From assembly GCA_946055175.1 (NCBI GenBank), contig CAMGET010000056.1:1-7557 (forward strand): 7,557 nucleotides of DNA, given 5' to 3'. Shown piece after piece: positions 1 to 6,615 of this stretch. Source of the stretch: an uncultured Roseburia sp. GTDB taxonomy: Bacteria > Bacillota > Clostridia > Lachnospirales > Lachnospiraceae. Numbering within the stretch: position 1 is the first letter of the stretch; every line of letters begins with the position of its first letter. Below the pieces are notes generated by a model. The model did not search any database, was not told the origin of the DNA, and saw nothing but the letters and a program-made list of their open reading frames with translations. The position numbers were made by a program, and so were the translations under genes.

Positions 1-709
1 TTGCATGATCATCTACGTACAGCCAGTCACGGACATTCTTTCCATCGCCGTATACCGGTAATTTTTTGCCCTGTAATGCATTGTTAATAATTAATGGAAT
101 CAGTTTTTCCGGAAACTGATATGGGCCATAATTGTTCGAACAGTTTGTAATATTTGCAGGGAATTTGTAAGTATCCACATATGCCTTTACCAGCATATCG
201 GAGCTTGCCTTGCTTGCTGAATATGGGCTGTGCGGATCATATGGGGTGGTCTCATAGAAGAAAGCATTCTCATCATCCGGAAGAGAACCGTATACTTCAT
301 CAGTAGAGACATGAAGAAACTTTTTGTCCTCTTTAAAGCTGCCGTCCGGGAGTTCCCAGGCTGCCTTTGCACAATTTAACATAACTGCCGTACCAAGGAC
401 ATTTGTCTTCACAAAGACCTCCGGATTACGAATGCTGCGGTCTACATGGCTTTCTGCCGCGAAATGTACCACACGGTCAATGTCGTTCTCCGCAAAAATT
501 TTTTCAATGGCTTCTTTGTCTGTAATATCTGCCTTGATGAAGGTGTAATTCTCTCTATTTTCAATGTCCTTCAAATTTTCAAGGTTGCCCGCATAGGTTA
601 ATGCATCGACATTAATAATGCGGATTTCGTTATCATATTTACGAAACATGTAATGAATGTAGTTAGAACCGATAAAGCCGGCCCCTCCGGTTACTAAATA
701 AGTTCTCAT
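1..709 (-). CDS. rfbB: dTDP-glucose 4,6-dehydratase, 3' end cut by window edge
   Basis: RmlB/RfbB converts dTDP-D-glucose to dTDP-4-keto-6-deoxy-D-glucose with bound NAD+, the second step of dTDP-L-rhamnose synthesis in the cytoplasm. I translated 236 codons from the ATG at 707-709. They show the NAD-binding glycine motif TGGAGFIGSN (residues 7-16), the HFAAESHVDRS segment (82-92), the STDEVYG motif (135-141) with the Thr-Asp-Glu expected of dehydratases, and the YxxxK pair Y163/K167 in YSASK. The segment GDGKNVRDWLYVDDHA (221-236) is also typical. The family is usually about 340 residues, so roughly 100 C-terminal residues lie beyond the left edge; this is a window cut and not a broken gene. 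The start is fixed by an AGGAGG site 7 bp upstream. The gene follows the glycosyltransferase gene after a 71 bp gap that carries its own promoter. Family assignment is very secure. Confidence 0.96.
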   Translation of the reverse strand, partial: MRTYLVTGGAGFIGSNYIHYMFRKYDNEIRIINVDALTYAGNLENLKDIENRENYTFIKADITDKEAIEKIFAENDIDRVVHFAAESHVDRSIRNPEVFVKTNVLGTAVMLNCAKAAWELPDGSFKEDKKFLHVSTDEVYGSLPDDENAFFYETTPYDPHSPYSASKASSDMLVKAYVDTYKFPANITNCSNNYGPYQFPEKLIPLIINNALQGKKLPVYGDGKNVRDWLYVDDHA

Positions 710-716
710 GTCATTT

Positions 717-722
717 CCTCCT
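717..722 (-). promoter_or_regulatory. Shine-Dalgarno site of rfbB
   Basis: A perfect AGGAGG on the minus strand sits 7 bp before the rfbB ATG and settles the start at 709. It is among the strongest ribosome sites in the window, together with that of cdaR. Confidence 0.9.
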
Positions 723-740
723 GAAATTCGTTATCATCTT

Positions 741-769
741 ATTGTATCATATCTCGGATGTATTTCCAA
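741..769 (-). promoter_or_regulatory. Predicted sigma-A-type promoter for rfbB
   Basis: Read on the minus strand, the gap between the glycosyltransferase gene and rfbB contains TTGGAA (764-769, -35) and TACAAT (741-746, -10) separated by exactly 17 bp. A TG one base before the -10 box gives an extended -10 (TGaTACAAT). The -10 box has 5 of 6 consensus bases and the -35 box 4 of 6. Transcription would start near 734, leaving a leader of about 25 bases that contains the AGGAGG site. The -35 box begins only about a dozen bases past the upstream stop codon, and no terminator hairpin separates the genes, so the promoter would add to read-through from the upstream operon. It is a sequence prediction only. 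Confidence 0.65.
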
Positions 770-780
770 GTAATATGTGT

Positions 781-2652
781 TTAAGCCCGATCCAGTGTAT
801 AATCCATGCGTTTTTTTGAAAAATTCGGATTATAATACGGGTCTCCATATTCAAAAATCTCGCTCCACTTTTGCAGCATGTAGTCCGATTCCCGTTTTAA
901 ACGGGCCTGCTTTTCCAAAGAATCTTCTTTTCCTCTGGTTTTCGACTCGTAGTGGTACGCACATGCGTATGGCGTGTATACAATGCGGTATCCAAGTTGT
1001 CCCATTTTTAAGCATAAATCCACATCATTATAAGCCACCGCCAGTTCTTCCGTAAAGCCGCCCACTTCATCAAATATCTGCCGTTTTACCATCATGCAGG
1101 CGGCCGTTACCGCACTGTAATCCATCTGCAGATTTGCCCGGTGCATATATCCGTGGAATTTGCTATCCATGCCGACAAACATGCTGTTTGCAATACCACC
1201 GAGACCAATGCCCACGCCTGCGTGCTGGATGGTTCCGTCCGGATACAACAGCTTACATCCCACCGCTGCCACGTCTTCTCTCTGGCAGTGCCCCAGCATC
1301 TCTTCTATCCAATCCTCTGTGAGGATTTCAATGTCATTATTCAATAACAATAAATAGTTGCCGTTCGCATAGGTTGCACCGAAGTTATTGATTGCCGCAT
1401 AGTTAAAACCTTCGTTCCGGGTCACCACACAGATACGGTTTCCGTTTGAAAGCGTCCCCTCTTGTTTTTCATCCTTTCGGTATGGCTGTCCGGTCAACGT
1501 TTCATAGTAAGCAAAGGTTTCTTCCTGCTCACTGTTATTTTCCACAATAATGATTTCATAGTTTCGATAAGTGCTCTTTTCTATGGATGCCAGACAGTTT
1601 TGGAGCAGTTTTACCTGGTCCTTATTCGGAATCAGGATGGAAATCAGCTCCTGTTTTTCCACCTCATATTTTACTCTGTAAAATCCGAGGTTTTTCGTAT
1701 AAGAAACTTCACCCCTTATGCCTTTTGCCTTTAAATGGTCTTCAATCGCCAGTTTTCCTGCTTCATACGCATACATCTTACTGCTTGGATTCTCAGCTGT
1801 AGAACCGGCTGACGTTCTCCAGTGATAAAGCACCCGCGGCACATGGGCAACGCCCTTTGCTGCATCGGTGCATCGGAAGATAAAGTCAAAATCCTGCGCT
1901 CCGTCGTAGCGGCTTTTAAAACCGCCCACCCGTTCCACAATTTCTCGCTTCACCAGGAAGAAATGTGTGATGTAATTATTGGTACAGAGCAAATCAATAT
2001 TGTAATCCGGTTTAAAATGAGGGTCAAAATGTTCCTTCAAATCCTCTGTGATTTTATCTTCATCGGAATAGACTGCCTCAATTTCACCCGTTATTTTTCT
2101 ATGCTTTACTAGACTCGCTGCCGCTTCATTTACGCCTGTTGCCGCTAAGGACTCATACAGTGCTTCCGGTGCCAGTATGTCGTCATGGTCCAGAAGTCCA
2201 ATCCAGCTTCCCTCTGCCAACGCAAAGGCTTCATTGGTATTCCCGGCAATTCCAAGGTTCTCGGTCAGATGCTTATATACAAGCCTCTCTTCCGACGGAT
2301 AGTGTGCTTTTATTACGCTACCAAGGGTTTCTTCCGGGCTTCCGTCCGCCAGACAGAGCTGCCAGTTGGTATACGTCTGGTTGATTACCGAATCAATCAT
2401 CTCAAACAAGTACTTTTCCGGCGTATTGTAAAGCGGTACGCAGATGCTGACCAAAGGCCTGTTTCCCCAGGTTTTGGAATCCGCTCTTTGCGCTTCCCTC
2501 TCTGCACTGTTAAGTTTTCGTTTCTGATACCATTTATCATACGGAATCTTCTGCGAACGCAGCTTTTCCGTGGCTCTGATATAAAGCTCCTTTATGCCGT
2601 ATTCTTTCAGGCACAAAAGACCTTTTTGTATCATGTATTTATTAATTCTCAT
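781..2652 (-). CDS. Tandem-domain family 2 glycosyltransferase (surface glycan synthesis)
   Basis: This 623-residue protein has two GT-A (family 2) glycosyltransferase domains. Residues 1-62 are a basic, mostly helical leader. Domain 1 (about 66-310) starts with PLVSICVPLYNTPEKYL, carries the nucleotide-sugar/metal motif DHDD at 155-158, a YSDEDK segment at 195-200 and the acceptor-side QDFD (253-256) with HW (277-278). Domain 2 (about 335-570) starts ELISILIPNKDQ, has NND at 438-440 as its DxD equivalent, and NDVD at 542-545 as the likely catalytic-base region. There is no signal peptide or obvious membrane helix, so it should act on the cytoplasmic face using nucleotide sugars. Its place between rfbD and rfbB suggests that one domain uses dTDP-L-rhamnose, but the sugars and linkages cannot be read from the sequence. 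The start at 2652 overlaps the rfbD stop by 11 bp and is preceded by AAAGGA at 8 bp; an in-frame ATG six codons later is a weaker choice. Confidence 0.93.
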   Translation of the reverse strand: MRINKYMIQKGLLCLKEYGIKELYIRATEKLRSQKIPYDKWYQKRKLNSAEREAQRADSKTWGNRPLVSICVPLYNTPEKYLFEMIDSVINQTYTNWQLCLADGSPEETLGSVIKAHYPSEERLVYKHLTENLGIAGNTNEAFALAEGSWIGLLDHDDILAPEALYESLAATGVNEAAASLVKHRKITGEIEAVYSDEDKITEDLKEHFDPHFKPDYNIDLLCTNNYITHFFLVKREIVERVGGFKSRYDGAQDFDFIFRCTDAAKGVAHVPRVLYHWRTSAGSTAENPSSKMYAYEAGKLAIEDHLKAKGIRGEVSYTKNLGFYRVKYEVEKQELISILIPNKDQVKLLQNCLASIEKSTYRNYEIIIVENNSEQEETFAYYETLTGQPYRKDEKQEGTLSNGNRICVVTRNEGFNYAAINNFGATYANGNYLLLLNNDIEILTEDWIEEMLGHCQREDVAAVGCKLLYPDGTIQHAGVGIGLGGIANSMFVGMDSKFHGYMHRANLQMDYSAVTAACMMVKRQIFDEVGGFTEELAVAYNDVDLCLKMGQLGYRIVYTPYACAYHYESKTRGKEDSLEKQARLKRESDYMLQKWSEIFEYGDPYYNPNFSKKRMDYTLDRA

Positions 2653-3511
2653 TCAAATATTCCTTTAACGCATCATGCCAGTCTGCCATCCGGTAATCGC
2701 TGGTCAGTTTCAGCATGTAATTTTCCAAAATAGAAAACGCAGGCCGCTTTGCGGAAGCCGGATTCATTTTGGCATACTGTTCGCTTGTCACATAGTTGAC
2801 CTTTGTATTCTTTCCTGTCAGGCGGAAAATTTCTTCGGTGAATTCGGCCCAGTTGGTAGAGCCCTCACAGGTCGCATGGAAGGTTCCGTAATTTTCGGTT
2901 CCTTCCAGATGGCGAATCATTTTTGCCAGTTCTTTCGCGCTGGTCGGTGTGCCAAGCTGGTCACACACGACATTGACTTCCTCGTGTGTCTCTGATAAGC
3001 GAAGCATGGTCTTTACAAAATTTTTCCCGTCCCCATATAACCATGCGGTACGGAAAATAAAATGTTTTTTGGCAAATTCTTTTACGAATTTTTCTCCTTC
3101 CAGCTTCGTCTTTCCATAAGCACTCACCGGATTCGGCTCGTCAAATTCGGTATACGGTACGGTCCCATTGCCTTCAAACACGTAGTCGGTTGAAACGTGA
3201 ATCATTTTTGCATCAACTGCATTTGCTGCGATGCTCAAATTTCTAGGGCCTATGGCATTAATCTGATATGCCAGATCCCACTGGGTCTCACAGGCATCTA
3301 CGTTGGTATGTGCCGCACAATTGATAATCACATCCGGTTTTTCACTCGTTACCAGTGCCATTACCTGCTTAATATCTGTAATATCTAACGCGATTACGCC
3401 TTCCCCCGGGGCCACGTCTGTATTGATAAATGTCACTTCATCCTGTTCGTATTCTTTCCGGATTGCTCTGCCTAACTGACCATTGCATCCGGTCACAAGA
3501 ATTTTTTTCAT
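2642..3511 (-). CDS. rfbD: dTDP-4-dehydrorhamnose reductase
   Basis: RmlD/RfbD catalyses the last step of dTDP-L-rhamnose synthesis, reducing dTDP-4-keto-L-rhamnose with NAD(P)H in the cytoplasm. The 289-residue length is normal for the family. Visible motifs are the nucleotide-binding TGCNGQLG (7-14), NCAAHTNVDACE (64-75), STDYVFEG (107-114), the catalytic pair Y132/K136 in YGKTK, RTAWLYG (154-160), DQLGTPT (184-190) and the late RPAFSIL segment (256-262), close to the RPxxS pattern common in this family. The start at 3511 lies 2 bp after the stop of the HPr gene and uses a GGGAG site (3519-3523, 7 bp spacing) inside the last HPr codons, so translation is probably coupled. Its 3' end overlaps the glycosyltransferase gene by 11 bp. 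rfbB follows further along, while rfbA and rfbC are not seen. Confidence 0.95.
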   Translation of the reverse strand: MKKILVTGCNGQLGRAIRKEYEQDEVTFINTDVAPGEGVIALDITDIKQVMALVTSEKPDVIINCAAHTNVDACETQWDLAYQINAIGPRNLSIAANAVDAKMIHVSTDYVFEGNGTVPYTEFDEPNPVSAYGKTKLEGEKFVKEFAKKHFIFRTAWLYGDGKNFVKTMLRLSETHEEVNVVCDQLGTPTSAKELAKMIRHLEGTENYGTFHATCEGSTNWAEFTEEIFRLTGKNTKVNYVTSEQYAKMNPASAKRPAFSILENYMLKLTSDYRMADWHDALKEYLNEN

Positions 3512-3513
3512 AG

Positions 3514-3777
3514 TTACTCTCCCAGTCCGTTCTCTATTGCTGTTATCATTGCATGTAATGCTTCTTCTTCATCTTCTCCTTCGCAAATCATTTCAATCTC
3601 ATCGCCTGATTTGATGCAAGCCCCCAATACGCTTAATACACTTTTCGCATTTGCAATGTTTGGTCCATATTTGAAGGTAATATGCGATTTGTACTGCATT
3701 GCCTCCTTACATAGAATCCCCGCCGGTCTTAAATGCAAGCCGGTGGGATTTTTTATGACCACTTTTTGACTTACCAT
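3514..3777 (-). CDS. HPr-family phosphocarrier protein
   Basis: HPr is the small cytoplasmic phosphocarrier of the sugar phosphotransferase system. It accepts phosphate from enzyme I on His15 and, in Firmicutes, is phosphorylated on Ser46 by HPr kinase to act with CcpA in catabolite control. This 87-residue protein has the normal length. His15 lies in NPTGLHLRPA (10-19) with R17 and P18 conserved, Ser46 lies in NAKSVLSVL (43-51), and the C-terminus ENGLGE resembles that of classical HPr. The residues around the active site are slightly unusual: L16 and G20, where Bacillus HPr has Ala and Thr. Keeping His15 argues against a Crh-type protein, which lacks it. The start at 3777 is served by a GGAGGGGG tract 10 bp upstream. 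The gene lies 24 bp after glmM and 2 bp before rfbD. No enzyme I gene is nearby, so it could be either the main HPr or a specialised paralogue, and I leave out the symbol ptsH for that reason. Confidence 0.92.
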   Translation of the reverse strand: MVSQKVVIKNPTGLHLRPAGILCKEAMQYKSHITFKYGPNIANAKSVLSVLGACIKSGDEIEMICEGEDEEEALHAMITAIENGLGE

Positions 3778-3787
3778 GAACTACTTT

Positions 3788-3795
3788 CCCCCTCC
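3788..3795 (-). promoter_or_regulatory. Purine-rich ribosome site of the HPr gene
   Basis: The minus strand reads GGAGGGGG in the 24 bp between glmM and the HPr gene, ending 10 bp before the ATG. The run of G allows several pairing registers with 16S rRNA, giving effective spacings from 10 to 13 bp. Confidence 0.7.
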
Positions 3796-3801
3796 ATAGA
3801 T

Positions 3802-5151
3802 TTAAAGCATTGTATTTGTAATCAGTTCTGCAAGCTTCTTTGCTTCTTCATCTATTACCTTCTGATCTTTTCCTTCAATCATGACACGCACTAGCGGTTC
3901 AGTGCCGGACGGACGGATTAAGACACGTCCTTCACCATTAAACTTCTTCTCAAGCACCGCAATTGCATCTGCGATTTCCGGATACTCCATATAGCTTTCT
4001 TTCTTGTGATTTGGAACCTTTGCGTTTACAAGTGCCTGTGGCAGTACTTCCATAACAGATGCAAGCTCTGATAACGGTTTCTTTGTCTCTACCAAAACTT
4101 TTAACAGATGTAATGCACTTAACAGACCGTCTCCTGTAGTATTGTCATCTAAGAAGATAATGTGTCCGGACTGCTCGCCACCGATGTTATAGCCGTTTTC
4201 CATCATGTTTTCAAGGACATAGCGGTCACCGACTTTGGTTTTTTCCAGCTTTAATCCCTCTTTTTTTGCCATAATGTCAAGGCCGAGGTTCGACATAACG
4301 GTTACCACAATGGTATCCTTCTTTAACTGTCCTTTTTGCTTCATATGTAATCCGCAAATTGCCATTACCTGATCACCGTCAACCAGCTCACCCTTTTCAT
4401 CTACTGCAAGCATACGGTCAGCATCGCCGTCGAAAGCCAGACCAATATCTGCTTTTTCATATACGACTCTTGCCTTTAATTCGTCCATATGGGTAGAGCC
4501 GCAATTTGCGTTAATATTGGTTCCGTCCGGTTCGGTATGGATAGCTACTAAATTTGCACCCAGGTCCTTTAAAGTCTTGACAGATGTATAATAGGATGCA
4601 CCCTCTGCACAGTCTACCACAATCTTTAAGCCGGACAAATCTAACGGTACACATTTTTTCATGAAGCTTACATACTGGTCTACCAGATCAAAACGGTAGT
4701 CGATTTTCCCGACACCGGAACCGATTGGAAGGACAACATCTTTCATGTTGTTTTTAATCAGTTCTTCAATTTCGTCCTCCAATGCATCAGAGAGCTTATA
4801 TCCATCTCCATTAAAGAATTTAATTCCGTTGAATTCCATCGGATTATGAGAAGCAGAAATAACAACACCTGCGTCTACTTTATGTTTTCTGGTAAGATAT
4901 GCAATTGCCGGTGTCGGCATCACACCTACAAAAATTGCATTTGCTCCTACGGAGCAGATACCTGCCATCAGTGCACTTGCGAGCATTCCTCCTGAAATTC
5001 TGGTATCACAACCAACAATAATAGTCGCCTGATGCTCCTGTTCTTTTGTAAGCACATATGCACCTGCCTGACCTAATTTTGTTGCCAATTCAATTGTTAA
5101 CTCCGATCCTGCCACGCCGCGTACGCCGTCTGTTCCAAACATTCTTGCCAT
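3802..5151 (-). CDS. glmM: Phosphoglucosamine mutase
   Basis: GlmM interconverts glucosamine-6-phosphate and glucosamine-1-phosphate, feeding UDP-GlcNAc and so peptidoglycan. In Bacillus, Listeria and Lactococcus it also binds CdaA and lowers c-di-AMP synthesis. The 449 residues match the family length. Visible motifs are the N-terminal [10 protein letters not shown] (5-14), the phosphoserine loop ISASHNP (98-104, catalytic S101), the Mg-binding DGDADR (241-246), the sugar-binding GEQSGH (325-330) and the phosphate-binding RPSGTEP (413-419). All key residues are present, so it should be active. The ATG at 5151 gives the standard N-terminus and has AAAAGGTGGA 10 bp upstream; it lies 24 bp after the cdaR stop. 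Its position directly after cdaA-cdaR is the conserved Firmicutes arrangement. Confidence 0.97.
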   Translation of the reverse strand: MARMFGTDGVRGVAGSELTIELATKLGQAGAYVLTKEQEHQATIIVGCDTRISGGMLASALMAGICSVGANAIFVGVMPTPAIAYLTRKHKVDAGVVISASHNPMEFNGIKFFNGDGYKLSDALEDEIEELIKNNMKDVVLPIGSGVGKIDYRFDLVDQYVSFMKKCVPLDLSGLKIVVDCAEGASYYTSVKTLKDLGANLVAIHTEPDGTNINANCGSTHMDELKARVVYEKADIGLAFDGDADRMLAVDEKGELVDGDQVMAICGLHMKQKGQLKKDTIVVTVMSNLGLDIMAKKEGLKLEKTKVGDRYVLENMMENGYNIGGEQSGHIIFLDDNTTGDGLLSALHLLKVLVETKKPLSELASVMEVLPQALVNAKVPNHKKESYMEYPEIADAIAVLEKKFNGEGRVLIRPSGTEPLVRVMIEGKDQKVIDEEAKKLAELITNTML

Positions 5152-5161
5152 AATTCTTTTT

Positions 5162-5166
5162 CCACC
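5162..5166 (-). promoter_or_regulatory. Ribosome site of glmM
   Basis: GGTGG within an A-rich stretch on the minus strand, 10 bp before the glmM ATG. It favours the start at 5151; the ATG three codons further in would be 19 bp away and would remove the conserved first residues. Confidence 0.6.
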
Positions 5167-5175
5167 TTTTTCTTT

Positions 5176-6615
5176 TTATTGCTGTTTATCAGAGCTGTCG
5201 CCGGTTCCGTTTCCCTGTTCCGGTTTCTCTGAATTATTTTCTTCCCCGGTTCCGCCCTCTGTTGTACCGCTGCCCGAGGTCTCTGTATCCGTAGCTGTTC
5301 CTTCTGAATTATTTTCGCCGTTTGCTTCCGAATTATTTTCGGTATTTCCCGTTTCACTTTCCGATACATGAGTAATGGAAATTTCCGTCACAACATCGGA
5401 AATTTCGTAGATTGTACGATCCAACTCCAGAATAACTGTTACCGTATGGGTACCTTCTTTCAGGTTCTCTACATCAATGGTTCCTGTTATATTAGCAGAA
5501 TTCAAGTATCCCAATGCGGTTCTTCCTGCTCTGATGCTGACATTCAGATATTTCTCCGCATACGCCAGCTGATATCCTGTTTTTAAGCCTGCTGCCGTGA
5601 TGTTACTGATTGGGATACGGAACTCTTTTGTTTCCATCTCTTCAATCTTAGCCGTAATATTGACCTTCGCATCGGAGCTTATTACAAGAGATACTCCCTC
5701 CGGCAGATAGGTTGAAATATCAATGGTCTTTTCCACATCACTTGTCACACCTGTAAGGTCCAGTACTTCGGCCGGAACCACAACCCTGTCTAAGGTATTT
5801 AAGGTTGCAGCGGTTCCCTTTACACGAACCGTTTTCGGATTGCTTAATACCTCTGTCAGGCAATAACCCGCTTCCGGTTCTCCCATATAGGATAACTCCA
5901 GCGGAATATCCTTGGTATTTAAAATCTGTGCGGTAATATTCACGGTATCAATACTCTTTTCCAGCTTTGTTGTATCAATCACTTCGCCGTTTACATCGTA
6001 AAATACCGGCACAACATTATCTGTGATGTCCGCAGACATTCCATCTACATTTACAGTTGCAACAACACTGTCAATGGCATTCACCAGCGACACCGGTCCG
6101 GACACCTGCACTACGTTGGCATTGTCAATCGTAACATTTCCAAGCGCACAGCCGTCTGCAACCGTTCCGGAAGTATTCGCCTTAATCTGGAACTGTTTCT
6201 TTCCTAAGTCTTCCAATGTCACTTCCAGATAGAGTTGCTTTGACTCAATCGTTATCTGACTTGCATTCCGGATTGCCGAAACGATTACCGGCACACGATA
6301 AGTGCCGTTTTCTTTTGCTTCGATTTTCTTCAAATCTGCAGTCGCCGAGAAATCCGTGCTGGAAATATTTTCCCAGATTCCCCTCTTCGTGGTATACGTA
6401 AATGTTACCGTATTACTGTCTCCCAGGATATCCATGTATTTTCCCATCTCGGTAATATAATCCTGATTTTTCATCGTAACACTCAGTGTCATCGTCTTAC
6501 GTACCACCGGATCATCAATATTGATAACCACCATCCAAAGCACAATGGCGAGCAAAATTGCCAGTAATTTGAGGCCGAAATTATTCATTAGCTTCTTGCC
6601 GAGCGTTTTTAGCAT
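5176..6615 (-). CDS. cdaR: CdaA regulator with YbbR repeats, membrane anchored
   Basis: CdaR (YbbR) is a membrane-anchored extracytoplasmic protein that binds CdaA and modulates its c-di-AMP output. The 479 residues comprise a short basic start, one hydrophobic segment (about 14-31, FGLKLLAILLAIVLWMVV) that acts as an uncleaved anchor, and four YbbR-like beta domains at about 38-135, 138-230, 235-325 and 328-416. A repeated pattern of VxVxG or similar followed by a hydrophobic LxxLxxV stretch is visible (VVQVSGPVSLVNAIDSVVA 168-186; TVRVKGTAATLNTLDRVVV 262-280). Residues 417-479 form a low-complexity tail rich in Glu, Asn, Ser, Gly and Thr, with ENNSE three times. The start at 6615 has a perfect AGGAGG 7 bp upstream and lies inside cdaA, giving a 35 bp overlap. 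The last residue is 24 bp before glmM. Function is inferred from domains and gene order. Confidence 0.94.
   Translation of the reverse strand: MLKTLGKKLMNNFGLKLLAILLAIVLWMVVINIDDPVVRKTMTLSVTMKNQDYITEMGKYMDILGDSNTVTFTYTTKRGIWENISSTDFSATADLKKIEAKENGTYRVPVIVSAIRNASQITIESKQLYLEVTLEDLGKKQFQIKANTSGTVADGCALGNVTIDNANVVQVSGPVSLVNAIDSVVATVNVDGMSADITDNVVPVFYDVNGEVIDTTKLEKSIDTVNITAQILNTKDIPLELSYMGEPEAGYCLTEVLSNPKTVRVKGTAATLNTLDRVVVPAEVLDLTGVTSDVEKTIDISTYLPEGVSLVISSDAKVNITAKIEEMETKEFRIPISNITAAGLKTGYQLAYAEKYLNVSIRAGRTALGYLNSANITGTIDVENLKEGTHTVTVILELDRTIYEISDVVTEISITHVSESETGNTENNSEANGENNSEGTATDTETSGSGTTEGGTGEENNSEKPEQGNGTGDSSDKQQ
5231..5340 (-). repeat. Three short in-frame repeats in the cdaR tail
   Basis: The 11-mer GAAAATAATTC (minus strand) occurs exactly at 5231-5241, 5306-5316 and 5330-5340. 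The offsets of 75 and 24 bp are multiples of three, so each copy encodes the same ENNSE peptide (residues 459-463, 434-438 and 426-430). The surrounding tail is Gly/Ser/Thr/Glu-rich. The repeats probably reflect slippage or duplication in a disordered protein tail and not a DNA element. Confidence 0.7.

Noticed and set aside
710..780. Possible terminator between the glycosyltransferase gene and rfbB
   Set aside because: No stable GC-rich inverted repeat followed by a T run is visible on the minus strand; only the promoter elements stand out.
1134..1357. Stacked short plus-strand frames in all three phases
   Set aside because: All lie antisense to the second domain of the glycosyltransferase and none has a convincing product; simple chance openings.
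2185..2733. Open frame of 182 codons on the plus strand, antisense to the start of the glycosyltransferase gene and the end of rfbD
   Set aside because: It lies wholly opposite two well-supported genes, has no recognisable domain, and crosses a gene boundary. It is best explained as a shadow of the opposite strand's codon bias.
3771..3797. Eight-codon frame (MEGESSSW) running from the glmM-HPr gap over the HPr start
   Set aside because: Its codons consist mostly of the HPr ribosome site, and it has no ribosome site of its own at a plausible distance; treated as chance.
5097..5369. 90-codon Lys/Arg-rich minus-strand frame overlapping the cdaR tail and glmM start
   Set aside because: Its basic repetitive composition comes from reading the low-complexity cdaR tail in another phase; the cdaR and glmM frames account for the region.
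5377..5407. Palindrome GGAAATTTCC followed by a second GGAAATTTC, resembling an operator pair
   Set aside because: It lies deep within cdaR and encodes the repeated peptide EIS twice (residues about 404-413), so it is explained by coding sequence.
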